Assembly: GCF_015182285.1 (NCBI RefSeq)
Contig: NZ_PRDM01000003.1
Span: 62,001-126,000 of the forward strand
Source of the DNA: Flavobacterium hungaricum
GTDB lineage: Bacteria > Bacteroidota > Bacteroidia > Flavobacteriales > Flavobacteriaceae
Reading direction: 5' to 3'
DNA length: 64,000 nt
Below the pieces are notes generated by a model. It made no database searches, was not told the origin of the DNA, and saw nothing but the letters and a program-made list of their open reading frames with translations. Each line of letters begins with the position of its first letter. Position 1 is the stretch's first letter. The translations under genes were made by a program, and so were the position numbers. Of this stretch, positions 27,646 through 35,812 are shown one piece after another.

Positions 27646-27788
27646 GAGAATCCCTGAATTGAAAATTTTCAATTTATTACAAAAAAAAAGTCCTGAATTT
27701 CTTCAGGACTTTCGTGGGAAGAGCAGGATTCGAACTTTAAGCTTGAACCCGCTGTAAATGCCACCTTTATTTTTGTCTTGAACCTCAA
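27646..27788. repeat. Direct repeat A: terminator plus degenerate tRNA 3' end
   Basis: This copy and repeat B (29390-29532) match over about 92 bp and more loosely for about 50 more. The left part holds a perfect hairpin AAGTCCTGAA (27688-27697) / TTCAGGACTT (27702-27711), the right part a tRNA 3'-end-like block (27709-27735) ending GGATTCGAAC, differing from the intact tRNA-Tyr core by a missing C and a G-to-A change. It follows the molybdopterin-subunit stop after 24 bp, so the terminator may also serve that operon. Confidence 0.75.
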
Positions 27789-27852
27789 TATTTGTGTAAT
27801 AATGAATATATTTGAATTATTGAAAATTTCATAAAAAGCAATTTCTGATTGA

Positions 27853-27969
27853 TTATACGCTGCGGTAAGTTCATATATTTATTGGCATGGAGATCAATGC
27901 GATTACTATCCTTTTGGATTGCTGGTGCCAAACAGACATAAGTCTGCGGATCACTACCGTTATGGGTTT
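27853..27969 (+). pseudogene. C-terminal core fragment of an Rhs/YD-repeat protein
   Basis: In frame without a stop: WHGDQCDYYPFGLLVPNRH then KSADHYRYGF. This is the conserved end of the Rhs core (YYPFG...RYGF), after which Rhs proteins carry a variable toxin tip. All upstream repeats are absent; the fragment begins just after repeat A. It is a remnant, and the gene after it may be the orphaned immunity gene of the lost tip. Confidence 0.65.
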
Positions 27970-28029
27970 ATATCAGATCTGAAAAAGATTCGGGCACAAA
28001 TCTTATTATGCAGTTTAATTAAAAAAGTT

Positions 28030-28656
28030 ATGAAAAAAGCATTATTTATTTTGTTTTGTATGTATGCTGTTACAAAATTATATTCTCAAAATTTAATATT
28101 ACATAATATTTTTATTCAAAAATTAAATTACTCAGCTGATAATTGCTATAAAGATCAAAAGGGAAACTTGGTTTTTTTTTCAAAAGTGTATTCCTCTGAT
28201 GAATTAAAATTAGGTCAATTCAATATGAATGATTCAGTGACTGTGAAAAAGATTTCAAGCACAAAAAATAGATATAGTTATTTATTAAAAGAAACTTATC
28301 AAAAAGATACCATCGAGAACAGTTTTAAACTTATTAATATTGTAGTTAATAAAAGAATAGACTCAAGAGATTTAAATAAGATAGTCTTTAAAAAGATACC
28401 TTCAGTAAGAACAGTTTTTGATTGTAATGAAAATAGATTTAATAATGTACTTCTTTTGAAATCATTCTTTTTAACACATTCATTAGTCTCTGAAGATAAT
28501 GAAGCAAAAAAATATTCTATCAAATTGATTGATGAAAATTGTAATACTTTGCTTGATGAAGAATATGATAGAAATTTACTTTTTTCTAAGGATGATAGCT
28601 TCTTGATATTTAAAAATAAAGATTTTTTAGTTTTGATATTTGATAAATATTATTAG
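28030..28656 (+). CDS. Hypothetical secreted protein, possible orphan immunity gene
   Basis: A 208-aa protein from the ATG at 28030 with a signal peptide (to about residue 20) and a low-complexity, Lys/Asn/Ile/Phe-rich AT-biased sequence. No family recognised. It lies 60 bp after the Rhs core fragment, the place where immunity genes occur, and between repeats A and B. The composition is more AT-rich than its neighbours, a sign of transfer. Confidence 0.55.
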   Translation: MKKALFILFCMYAVTKLYSQNLILHNIFIQKLNYSADNCYKDQKGNLVFFSKVYSSDELKLGQFNMNDSVTVKKISSTKNRYSYLLKETYQKDTIENSFKLINIVVNKRIDSRDLNKIVFKKIPSVRTVFDCNENRFNNVLLLKSFFLTHSLVSEDNEAKKYSIKLIDENCNTLLDEEYDRNLLFSKDDSFLIFKNKDFLVLIFDKYY

Positions 28657-28848
28657 TAATAAATAGTGAATTTTATGTTAATTATATTGCTAAAATAATG
28701 TATCGTTGGCTTAAGGATCTTGATAAAAAAGAAAAACTAGAGAATGCATCACCTCCATGTGAGGTTTTCTTTATCATTTTTTATAATTCAAAGCATACCT
28801 CTTACCTAACTTTTACCTAAAATGGTATTTTTTACATAAACTAGAACC

Positions 28849-29389
28849 ATGAAAAACCGAGTCAAATTATCCCATTATTCAAGCAATTCATAAAAGAAAC
28901 TGAGAAAGGAAAGCGACTCAAAAAAAAATGGAGAAAGAGTAAAACTCTATTCCATACAAAACTACAAATAGGTATTAAATAATATTATTCAGTTTTCTAG
29001 TAGTACAAATTTTAATTGCGTATTTGTGATGCACCTAAACTTGATAAACGAGAATTAGCTTCGAAAAAAAATTATTGGAAAAAATTCTATCAAAAATTTA
29101 CTGATTTTTTATATCAGAAAGACTGTCATGATAATTATGTTGGAGCCAATATTCAAAGTGATCCGTGTATTTTTTAATTATCTAAAAAATGACAAAGATA
29201 TAAATACAGCTGATTTTCAGCGTTTGTTTTATGTCCGAAAGAAGAAATTGAAATTTTTGTACTTTCTGTCCAGATCAATTAAAGTTTTTAATTCATGATA
29301 AAGAATTTGAGCAAACCTTAATACCAAGTTATAGGCGCATCAAAGATATCTTTGTTTTTTGCTGCTCCACAGGTTTTTCGTATTAATCC
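28849..29389 (+). pseudogene. Decayed, truncated tyrosine recombinase (integrase)
   Basis: Allowing several frameshifts and stops, the stretch reads as the N-terminal SAM-like and early catalytic part of a Bacteroidota phage-type integrase: SQIIPLFKQFIKETEKGKRL, then YWKKFYQKFTDFLY, RVFFNYLKNDKDINTADFQR, EEIEIFVLS, then FEQTLIPSYRRIKDIFVF and CCSTGFRI, which holds the first catalytic arginine. It stops there: the rest of the catalytic domain (HxxR and the tyrosine) is missing and repeat B begins at the next base. It cannot be active. It is the only recombinase trace seen beside these attachment-like repeats. Confidence 0.75.
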
Positions 29390-29532
29390 GAGAATCCCTG
29401 AATTGAAAAATTTCGATTTTACCCATAAAAAAAGTCCTGAATTTCTTCAGGACTTTCCGTGGGGAGAGCAGGATTCGAACTTTACCGCTCAAACCCGAAT
29501 CTATGCTACGTTTTTATGATGTCTTAAACCTA
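29390..29532. repeat. Direct repeat B: terminator plus tRNA-Tyr 3' end (putative attL)
   Basis: Second copy of the repeat at 27646. It has the hairpin AAGTCCTGAA (29432-29441) / TTCAGGACTT (29446-29455) and, at 29453-29480, a 28-nt block identical to 63367-63394 over the 3' end of the intact tRNA-Tyr. Reading the tRNA as minus strand, this places the tRNA 3' end followed by a good terminator here, as expected for the original downstream junction of a tRNA-integrated element. Confidence 0.8.
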
Positions 29533-29551
29533 AGTGCACCGATTCTGCACC
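29532..29551. repeat. GGTGCA-GAATC-GGTGCA motif, copy 1
   Basis: AAGTGCACCGATTCTGCACC. On the minus strand it reads GGTGCA-GAATC-GGTGCA: two direct hexamers around GAATC. Identical copies are at 30382-30401 and 63206-63225, and a variant is at 58906. It directly abuts repeat B. Confidence 0.7.
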
Positions 29552-29737
29552 CGAACTTTAATTGTCGCTTTTTTGATATTTAACTAATTGATATTCAGTG
29601 GTATTATTCTGGATAATTTGATTGTAAAGATATCAATATTTTTTATTATTGATAAATTTAAATTTAGATGCTTTTCAGATGGAAAGTCTTTTGAAAATTC
29701 CTTGGCTTTTTGTTGTAAAAAGATAACAACACCAGAT

Positions 29738-30016
29738 CTAAAAGTCTTGCCTCCCAATAATGGTAATAATCTCTATTCGCTCATCTCCATTTATTCGGTA
29801 GTAAATAGTATCGACACCGCAAACACAATAACGATATCCTTTTTTGATGTGGTCGGCAGATGGAAATAAAAGTGGATTTTGCTCTATTTTGTCAAAACAA
29901 TCGTAAAACATATTGAAATAGTGATCGGCCTGATCCATTCCGAACTTACCGACACCGTAGTAATAAATTCTTTTTAAATCTTCTTTGGCTTCGCTACTTA
30001 AATAATAGCTATACAT
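29738..30016 (-). CDS. parE: ParE/RelE-family toxin
   Basis: A 92-aa toxin of the ParE/RelE fold: YYLSSEAKEDLKRIYYYGVGKF at the N-terminus, LLFPSADHIKKGYRYCVCG and YYRINGDERIEIITIIGRQ at the C-terminus. Targets in the family are gyrase (ParE) or ribosome-bound mRNA (RelE); the IGRQ ending favours ParE. It overlaps the antitoxin by 8 bp, the classic ParD-ParE arrangement. It lies just inside the putative attL, the usual site of a maintenance system. Confidence 0.85.
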   Translation of the reverse strand: MYSYYLSSEAKEDLKRIYYYGVGKFGMDQADHYFNMFYDCFDKIEQNPLLFPSADHIKKGYRYCVCGVDTIYYRINGDERIEIITIIGRQDF

Positions 30017-30254
30017 CTCCCAAATCCTTTTTAAACTCCGCTAACATTTCTTCTTTAGTTTGTTTTTTTACAAAGCCACTTTTTTCTCCCTTATCTAATT
30101 TAGCTCTTACAAAGTCATAGAACTCTTCTTGTGAACGTGCTTTTTTTATTAAAAAGTTAATGGCTTCACTTTTACTGCTAAACTCTTCTGCATTTACCTG
30201 TTTTTTTAACCATTCTTCATTAGGTGCGGTTAATGATATACTTTGTCGTGTCAT
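30009..30254 (-). CDS. parD: ParD-family antitoxin
   Basis: An 81-aa antitoxin. N-terminal ribbon-helix-helix (MTRQSISLTAPNEEWLKK and SKSEAINFLIKKAR) for DNA binding and a charged C-terminal tail (KKQTKEEMLAEFKKDL) to wrap the toxin. It precedes parE with an overlap and has a 20-bp palindrome 16 nt upstream of its start, most likely its autorepression operator. Confidence 0.88.
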   Translation of the reverse strand: MTRQSISLTAPNEEWLKKQVNAEEFSSKSEAINFLIKKARSQEEFYDFVRAKLDKGEKSGFVKKQTKEEMLAEFKKDLGDV

Positions 30255-30270
30255 AATAATAAAAGTTATT

Positions 30271-30290
30271 TTGGTGTAAATTTACACCAA
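30271..30290. promoter_or_regulatory. ParD operator palindrome
   Basis: TTGGTGTAAATTTACACCAA, a perfect 20-bp palindrome 16 bp before the parD start. The position and symmetry match ribbon-helix-helix autorepression sites. Confidence 0.7.
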
Positions 30291-30340
30291 AACTTTGAAA
30301 ATAGAAAGAGATTCGGTAAAAAACTTAAATACAAAAACCG

Positions 30341-30402
30341 CCTTAGCTTTTACTTGCAAAAAAGGTATCAACTCCATAGCCAAAGTGCACCGATTCTGCA
30401 CC
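30341..30402. repeat. 62-bp repeat ending in the GGTGCA-GAATC-GGTGCA motif (left copy)
   Basis: Matches 63163-63225 with a few substitutions and a 2-nt indel: shared blocks include AGCTTTTA, GGTATCAACTCCA and AAAGTGCACCGATTCTGCAC. The two copies are in the same orientation, 33 kb apart, close to the two ends of the putative tRNA-Tyr island. Confidence 0.7.
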
Positions 30403-30738
30403 AAATTCAAATTTTACTTTTTCAATATTAAAAACACTCAAAATTTTAAGTACTAGCGAATTAACAGACAGTAGTATTATTCTTTTTGTTTTACAAATAT
30501 GTTATAGATATTTGAAATGCAGAGTTTCCGTGAATTTTTGCTTTTTTGTAGAATTTGAAAAGTTTGCTTTTACTCCATCCGCGGAGAAAGAGGTTCTGGT
30601 TTGAATTGTTAAACCCCAGTAAATACTAGGTTTATATGCTATTTAAGAGCAGGCACAGAAAAAAAGTGTACCTCGATTTTAAGCAATTTTTTTGAACAAA
30701 TATTAGTTTAGAAATAGCATCAAATCCAAATTAGCCTG
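30403..30738. other. Gene-free stretch with a faint third copy of the tRNA-like repeat
   Basis: No gene is supported here. About 30579-30655 (GCGGAGAAAGAG, then TTAAACCCC and TATATGCTATTTAAGAG) resembles the right half of repeat B at low similarity, followed by a GTGTACC-type word like the GTGCACC motif. It may be a third, older scar or chance. Confidence 0.3.
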
Positions 30739-31191
30739 TTAATATTTTATAGATGAAAGATATATCCAAACGATAAAAAGAATTTGTAACGGGGCTCTAA
30801 ACCATAGATATCTCAGACCGCTTCCTTCAAAAGTCCCATTTTGATAGTCAATATGCTTTATTGATGCGTAAATATTTGCAGGAAATACCATTATGAAAAA
30901 TGCGATCAGCAGCCAAGCCGTACTTATTCTGAAATCTGGAATAAAGAGGCCAATAGCCGCGGCAATTTCAATAATTCCCGTCACATAAACAGTCTGTATT
31001 TTAAACGGAATAAAACCCGGCAGCATCATCGCCATGCCTTTAGTAAAGATGAAGTGTGCCATAGCGGTGAAAAGCAGCATGACGGACATTGCTGTTCTTG
31101 CAGAGAAATAAAAGTCATAATTGCCGCGAAAAATTCTGGTGATCAAAAGCGAAACTGCAAATGCTGAAAGCAATACTATTAATGGTTTCAT
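30739..31191 (-). CDS. DoxX-family membrane protein
   Basis: A 150-aa inner-membrane protein with four helices (about 4-20, 38-58, 68-105, 122-145). It is similar to DoxX/DUF-type quinone-associated membrane proteins (FTAMAHFIFTKGMAMMLP, IIEIAAAIGLFIP). Function within the family is poorly defined; some members are linked to redox or detoxification. It lies 57 bp after the Crp-family regulator on the same strand, and such regulators often control a linked DoxX gene. Confidence 0.85.
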   Translation of the reverse strand: MKPLIVLLSAFAVSLLITRIFRGNYDFYFSARTAMSVMLLFTAMAHFIFTKGMAMMLPGFIPFKIQTVYVTGIIEIAAAIGLFIPDFRISTAWLLIAFFIMVFPANIYASIKHIDYQNGTFEGSGLRYLWFRAPLQILFIVWIYLSSIKY

Positions 31192-31248
31192 GTTTACTAT
31201 TTTTCAGCAAAGATCGGATTAGTGAAACAATGAAACAATGAACCTAAG

Positions 31249-31815
31249 TTAAGAAATCCGTTTCCTGATTCTGCTTAAAGCCTGGGGGGTGATGCCAATA
31301 TAGGAAGCAATATATTTGAGAGGAATTTCTTTTATCAATTTAGGCTGTTCGGCAAATAGATTCAGATAGCGCTGTTCAGCAGATTCGTTGAGAAGAGAAA
31401 GCTCCCTTAATGACTTTTTGAGAAACAGATCTTCACCTGCTTTCCGTCCTATGGTATTGCCGATTTCTGTTTCGCTGTAAATGCTCTGCAGGTCATTATA
31501 TGTCAATCTCCAAAGCGTTGTTTTTGTGAGCGTTTCTATATTGTAGGCAGAAGGGGATTGGGTAAGAAACGAATTGTAGCCGCTTACAAAACTGTGCTCA
31601 AATACAAAGGAGAAAGTGAGTTCATTTTCTTCTTTTGGCATATAGAAACGAACCATACCCGTTTCAATGAAGGAAAGATGGTTTTCTGTTTGTCCTGCCT
31701 TGAGGATATGGTGCTTTTTAGGGAATTCCTCTCTTATAAGCCTTGAACAGAAAAAGTTCCAATCTCTGTCAGTCAGGTTAGCTGTCTTTTCTAAATATTG
31801 CCGTATTTGTTCCAT
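31249..31815 (-). CDS. Crp/Fnr-family transcriptional regulator
   Basis: A 188-aa regulator: cyclic-nucleotide-binding-like beta domain (about 20-120) and a short C-terminal HTH (about 160-187, YIASYIGITPQALSRIRKR). The Q-x-x-SR motif replaces the E-xx-SR of FNR-like proteins, so its target should differ from the TGAY-N4-RTCA sites described below. It precedes the DoxX gene as a two-gene unit. Effector unknown. Confidence 0.9.
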   Translation of the reverse strand: MEQIRQYLEKTANLTDRDWNFFCSRLIREEFPKKHHILKAGQTENHLSFIETGMVRFYMPKEENELTFSFVFEHSFVSGYNSFLTQSPSAYNIETLTKTTLWRLTYNDLQSIYSETEIGNTIGRKAGEDLFLKKSLRELSLLNESAEQRYLNLFAEQPKLIKEIPLKYIASYIGITPQALSRIRKRIS

Positions 31816-32125
31816 TGCCGCTTATTTCTTGATATATGTTAGGCTTTAATAAATTTAAGAAGAAATTTATAACCACAAAAATACAAATTTCTTCATTTCT
31901 GGATTCGCTATAGAAAATGGGAGACAAAGATAAGGGGGGCATTTTTATGCCTTATTTATACTGTGTCTTTTTTAGAAAGGCAAACGACTGTTAAAAAATG
32001 GATTTAGCTTTTTGTGAGAAAAAGTATGAAGTCGAATTAATCGGTAATCAATCTTGTAAACAATTCTTTCTAAGAAAGATTATTTCTCCCTCAATAATTT
32101 TATCAATTCGTACTGAAAATAAATA
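31816..32125. other. Gene-free stretch between regulator and hypothetical gene
   Basis: 310 bp. It must hold the promoter of the Crp-family gene. I see no ORF, RNA gene or clear motif in it. Confidence 0.5.
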
Positions 32126-32150
32126 AAAAAGAGGCTTTTAAGCCTCTTTT
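32126..32150 (-). terminator. Rho-independent terminator after the 32154 gene
   Basis: Stem AAAAGAGGCTT (32127-32137) / AAGCCTCTTTT (32140-32150), 2-nt loop, with a T tract on the minus strand, 4 bp after the stop of the gene that ends at 32154. Confidence 0.8.
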
Positions 32151-32153
32151 GGA

Positions 32154-32630
32154 TTAATGTTTCCCGTTTCCTTTTCCTTTACCATTTCCATTATGGTTCC
32201 CATTATCGTGGTGTCCATTGTCTTTTCCTTTATTGTTTCCTTTACGAGGCTTTTGGCCAATTGTTTTTTGGGGCTGGCCTTGATAACCTTTTCCATATTT
32301 TACTTTATGGGTTTTAAAATTATCATAAGGTCTGTCACCTCTATAATCGGTTAAGACTACTTTGTATTCGTTGTAAAGATCATAATTTCTGTAAGCAGAG
32401 GGAAGTGATCTGGTTCTGACCCACCTTCCGTTGTTTAAGTACATATAATTTGATGTGCTGATATCATAGTAGGTTTCAAGATCCGGCAGGTAATAATAAC
32501 GAACATCTGTATAACCGGCAGGTCCCCATTCAGGAGGAGTTCCAATATTAACGTTTACTGATACCTGAGCCTGTGTATAACTAAAAGAAAGGAATAATAT
32601 TCCAATCAAAAAATATTTAATAGTTTTCAT
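32154..32630 (-). CDS. Secreted Gly/Asn/Lys/His-tailed protein, unknown function
   Basis: A 158-aa protein with a signal peptide (to about residue 21, YTQAQ). The folded part (about 22-115) contains GTPPEWGPAGYTDVRYYYLP and SNYMYLNNGRWVR; the C-terminal 45 residues are a tail of Lys, Gly, Asn and His (KGKDNGHHDN...). I know this pattern only as a Flavobacteriaceae hypothetical family. A metal- or polyanion-binding tail is possible. Transcribed alone with its own terminator. Confidence 0.75.
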   Translation of the reverse strand: MKTIKYFLIGILFLSFSYTQAQVSVNVNIGTPPEWGPAGYTDVRYYYLPDLETYYDISTSNYMYLNNGRWVRTRSLPSAYRNYDLYNEYKVVLTDYRGDRPYDNFKTHKVKYGKGYQGQPQKTIGQKPRKGNNKGKDNGHHDNGNHNGNGKGKGNGKH

Positions 32631-32716
32631 AATATTACTCTTTATTCATTAATATATTTGATAGAACAAGAAACGTGCCTAAAAATTATTTTTAGTTTTA
32701 AGTGTTTGATTATCTT

Positions 32717-33901
32717 TTATTTGTATTTGATGTTAATGCTGATAATATCCGAAGTCATATTTGTAGTTCTAGTATAATGACCATAACGTATCTCTAGAGT
32801 ATTCCAGTGTTTAAGGCCAAAAATTCCGTTTAGAGGTGTAAATTTCATTCCCATTCCAAAGAAACTGCTGTCAAACTTCGATAAATCATAATTGCTGGTA
32901 TAGTATTCATCAGCTGCGGTATGTTCTCCGTATGGTTTAAAATACTTCGTTCCTGTCTGGGTATAAAATCTGTAAAACGGACTAAGTGAAAACGCTTGGG
33001 TTAATTTCACAGGAATTTCAAGATCGGCAGTATGCGCTTTTAAGCTCCAGTCATCAGTGTAATATCTGTAATAAGCACGAATAATTATATTGTCTCCCAA
33101 GAAATAACTAGCCCTGATTCCCAATGGAATTTTGAGTCTGGTATCCGGCATTTTTTCCTGATGCACCGATCCATCTGCAAAATAAACTCTGTGGAACGGA
33201 AGACTTAAATATCCATTTTGGCTGATTATATCGCCTACAAGCATTACCTGAAGGTTCTTGTTTACAACCTGCGAGTAGCTTAAAGTTCCTGCAAAAGTAT
33301 TACGGTTGGCGCTGCCGTAGCCTTCCTGGCCTGGAGGACGGAGTTCGACTGGTTCAATTAATTTTAACTGATCTATAAAGGTCTGAAATTTAGCTGTAAA
33401 CTCTCCGTTTCTGTCTTTTGATTTTTGTGAGAAGCTGATGTTTCCTCCAAAAGACTGATAATCGAACTCAGTTGATGATGAAACCCCAATCCCCAATGTT
33501 CTTCCTTTTTCTTCATTCTCTCTCAAATAAGTTAAAGAAGGATAGAAGCGGTTGTCTGAAGAAGATGCAGATGAATTGGCACTCAAATCAATCATATCTG
33601 ATGATGCTGAGGTATAATGATCAATACCGGCTTCAATATCAAAAGTATGTTTAATTCCAGTTTCTCCGTATTTTACCAGTTTAACATCAATGGTATTGGC
33701 AATATCAGTAAGATGTTCAGAACCAATTCCTCCGGTAACAGCCGAATTATTTCCGTCCTGTTTATAATAACTGGAAACCAGATTTACTTCTTCCAGCTTT
33801 AATTTTTTGCTTTTGTAACTAGTTGAATCAGCAGGAACATTTTGTGCTCTTGTTTGAAATAGTGCCAATAAAGCAAACCCTGTTATGAATATTCTTTTCA
33901 T
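32717..33901 (-). CDS. DUF3570 outer-membrane protein
   Basis: A 394-aa protein: signal peptide to about residue 19, then strand-rich sequence through to a C-terminus with ISINIKYK, consistent with an outer-membrane barrel. Motifs IDVKLVKYGETGIKHTFDIE and AGIDHYTSASSDM are typical of DUF3570. It is the last gene of the thioredoxin-ApbE-DUF4266-DUF3570 unit. Function unknown; the fixed company suggests an exported redox or assembly process. Confidence 0.88.
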   Translation of the reverse strand: MKRIFITGFALLALFQTRAQNVPADSTSYKSKKLKLEEVNLVSSYYKQDGNNSAVTGGIGSEHLTDIANTIDVKLVKYGETGIKHTFDIEAGIDHYTSASSDMIDLSANSSASSSDNRFYPSLTYLRENEEKGRTLGIGVSSSTEFDYQSFGGNISFSQKSKDRNGEFTAKFQTFIDQLKLIEPVELRPPGQEGYGSANRNTFAGTLSYSQVVNKNLQVMLVGDIISQNGYLSLPFHRVYFADGSVHQEKMPDTRLKIPLGIRASYFLGDNIIIRAYYRYYTDDWSLKAHTADLEIPVKLTQAFSLSPFYRFYTQTGTKYFKPYGEHTAADEYYTSNYDLSKFDSSFFGMGMKFTPLNGIFGLKHWNTLEIRYGHYTRTTNMTSDIISINIKYK

Positions 33902-33919
33902 TTTTTTATCGCATGAAAA

Positions 33920-34153
33920 TTAGTTACACCCGCAGCCGCCGCCGCTTTTTCCTGAATTGGCTCCGGAAGCTCCTTCACGGTAGGATTGAAAACTGAGTTC
34001 TGTTTTTTCGATTTTCCTGTTGGAAAGCACCATTTCAGAATCGTTGATTTTTCCTTTCTGGTATTCTTTTACCGATGTGCAGGAGGTGAGCAGAATGCCT
34101 GTAAAAGCAATGCTGCAGCATAGTACGAGCGCTTTTTGTTTTGGCTTTTTCAT
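33920..34153 (-). CDS. DUF4266 lipoprotein with C-terminal GGGCGCN motif
   Basis: A 77-aa lipoprotein from the ATG at 34153, overlapping the apbE stop by 4 bp. Lipobox LLTSC, then VKEYQKGKIND and FQSYREGASG, ending GKSGGGCGCN. The final two cysteines in a glycine stretch are the hallmark of DUF4266. Such a C-terminus could bind a metal, be crosslinked or be modified. The company of a thioredoxin, ApbE and DUF3570 is a conserved arrangement for this family. Confidence 0.9.
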   Translation of the reverse strand: MKKPKQKALVLCCSIAFTGILLTSCTSVKEYQKGKINDSEMVLSNRKIEKTELSFQSYREGASGANSGKSGGGCGCN

Positions 34154-35100
34154 TTCAGGTTGATGTTTTTTGAAGTGTAAATTTTGTTGTTGTCGTCTAT
34201 TATTATACAATATAGATCCGGTATCTGGTCTATTAAAAACAGGCCCGCCTTAATTCCCATAACCGCTATAGGAGTTGCCATTGCATCTGCAAATTCTGCA
34301 TTAGAAGCAATAATGGTAACACTTTTTATTCCGGTTATGGGCAGCCCTGTTTTTGGGTCTATGGTATGCGAATATTTTTTCCCCTTAATTGTGACAAACT
34401 TTTCATAATTGCCAGAGGTTGCCACTGCTTTATTGGATATTTCCATATACGAGAATGCTCCATTTGGAGCGTCAGGATTTGCCACACCAATGGTCCATTT
34501 TTTTCCATCAGGCTGCAGTCCCCAGGCTGAAAGATCCCCGCTCGCATTTATAATGCCGCTTTCAACATTGTTTCTGATTAGGATTTGTTTTGCCATTTCA
34601 GCCGCATAACCTTTTCCGATTCCTCCAAAACCAATCCGCATTCCTTTTTCTTTTAGAAATACAGTTGTGTTTTCTTTGTCCAGAATGATATTTCTGTAAT
34701 CAATAAGATGTACCATTTTTAAGGCCGTTTCGGCGTCTGGCAGCGTGGTCATTGTTTTGTCAAAATTCCAAAGACTTTTGTCAATACTTCCATAAGAAAT
34801 ATCAAATGCACCTTGTGTAATTTTTGAAATTCCAATAGACCGTTCGATAAGATTAAAAACTTCCAAATCTACTTCTACGGGCTTAAATCCTGCATTTTCA
34901 TTAATTAGGTTCGTCTGGCTATCTGGTTTATAAGTAGTCAAAAGTTTTTCAATGCGCCTGATTTCTTCAATAGCGAGATTAATATTCTCATTTCCTTTTT
35001 TCTCATTTTCATCTACAACTGTAATGGTAAAGTTGTTTCCCATGAGTTTTAGGGACTGCGAATATTTTTGCTTTTTTGATATGTTATTTTCGGCTTTCAC
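34150..35100 (-). CDS. apbE: FAD:protein FMN transferase (ApbE family)
   Basis: A 316-aa ApbE-type flavinyltransferase, which attaches FMN covalently to Thr/Ser of target proteins. Visible: IGFGGIGKGYAAEMAKQIL (near 175), NASGDLSAWG, ATSGNYEKF and YSHTIDPKTGLPI. No convincing signal peptide precedes the domain from the ATG at 35100, unlike many ApbE proteins; an internal Met at 20 (MGNNFTITVV) is an alternative start. It overlaps the thioredoxin gene by 17 bp. No target with an obvious flavinylation motif is seen in the operon. Confidence 0.88.
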   Translation of the reverse strand: MKAENNISKKQKYSQSLKLMGNNFTITVVDENEKKGNENINLAIEEIRRIEKLLTTYKPDSQTNLINENAGFKPVEVDLEVFNLIERSIGISKITQGAFDISYGSIDKSLWNFDKTMTTLPDAETALKMVHLIDYRNIILDKENTTVFLKEKGMRIGFGGIGKGYAAEMAKQILIRNNVESGIINASGDLSAWGLQPDGKKWTIGVANPDAPNGAFSYMEISNKAVATSGNYEKFVTIKGKKYSHTIDPKTGLPITGIKSVTIIASNAEFADAMATPIAVMGIKAGLFLIDQIPDLYCIIIDDNNKIYTSKNINLK

Positions 35101-35518
35101 AGATCGCTTTTATTTCGGCAGTCCATTGTTCAGGTGAAGTTTCAGGTTTTCCGTGCCAGGTTTTGATTATTTTGCCGTCAGCATCCAGAAGAAGTGTTAG
35201 AGGAAAACTACCTTCTTTATTATAAATCTCGGCTAAATCTTCGTTTCTTTTTACCTGTTCGGGAGTTCCAATGTTTTTCTTTTTTCTTGGAAAATCAGCA
35301 TTAACGAGTATCAGATTTTCATTTGCCATCTCTGTGAATGTTTGGCTTTCAAGGTAGTCTCTGCGTGTTACAATACAGGGGCCGCACCAGTCTGAACCAG
35401 AGAAGTTCAAAAGAATTAATTCGTGCTTTTCCTTTGCCGTTTTTTTGGCGTTATTAAAGTCAGGTTCCCAATTTATAGGAAGCACAGTTAATAACAGGAA
35501 TAATGTAATTAGCTTCAT
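35084..35518 (-). CDS. Thioredoxin-fold protein, exported
   Basis: A 144-aa protein with an N-terminal signal segment (about 1-16) and a thioredoxin fold with active site W44-C45-G46-P47-C48. The cis-proline is in the GSFPLTLLL stretch. The family reduces disulphides or donates to partners in the periplasm. First gene of the operon with ApbE, DUF4266 and DUF3570. Confidence 0.9.
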   Translation of the reverse strand: MKLITLFLLLTVLPINWEPDFNNAKKTAKEKHELILLNFSGSDWCGPCIVTRRDYLESQTFTEMANENLILVNADFPRKKKNIGTPEQVKRNEDLAEIYNKEGSFPLTLLLDADGKIIKTWHGKPETSPEQWTAEIKAICESRK

Positions 35519-35683
35519 TTTGGAATTTGTTTTAATTATATACGAAATAACGAATAGTCAGGAATCTTATTTTTTTTTATCGCTTAAGATTTGATTAATA
35601 TTTCGAAGTTATATAGTTCTTTTTTTCTGAATTTAATTCTTTAAGTTCAGTTTAAAAGTACGTGCTGGCATTTAATTTCAAAA

Positions 35684-35748
35684 TGTTTTTTATCACTTTT
35701 CAAATTGATCAGGATCATTTTTAATTCTGTTTTATTACTTCAAATTTG
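35684..35748 (+). promoter_or_regulatory. Tandem FNR-type boxes and -7 element of the BON operon
   Basis: Boxes TGTTTTTTATCA (35684-35695, imperfect) and TGATCAGGATCA (35706-35717) are 22 bp apart. A -7-like element CAAATTTG (35741-35748) begins 29.5 nt after the centre of the second box. The geometry matches class II FNR activation. The ATG of the BON gene is at 35813. Confidence 0.75.
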
Positions 35749-35812
35749 CTTAATGATCCAGGCCTTAAAATGGTTTGGAATTTAGTTTCAGTAAAATTTA
35801 AAAATTTTTGTC

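Noticed and set aside
28657..28848. Small hairpin near 28.76 kb as terminator
   Set aside because: Stem of only five pairs; not convincing.
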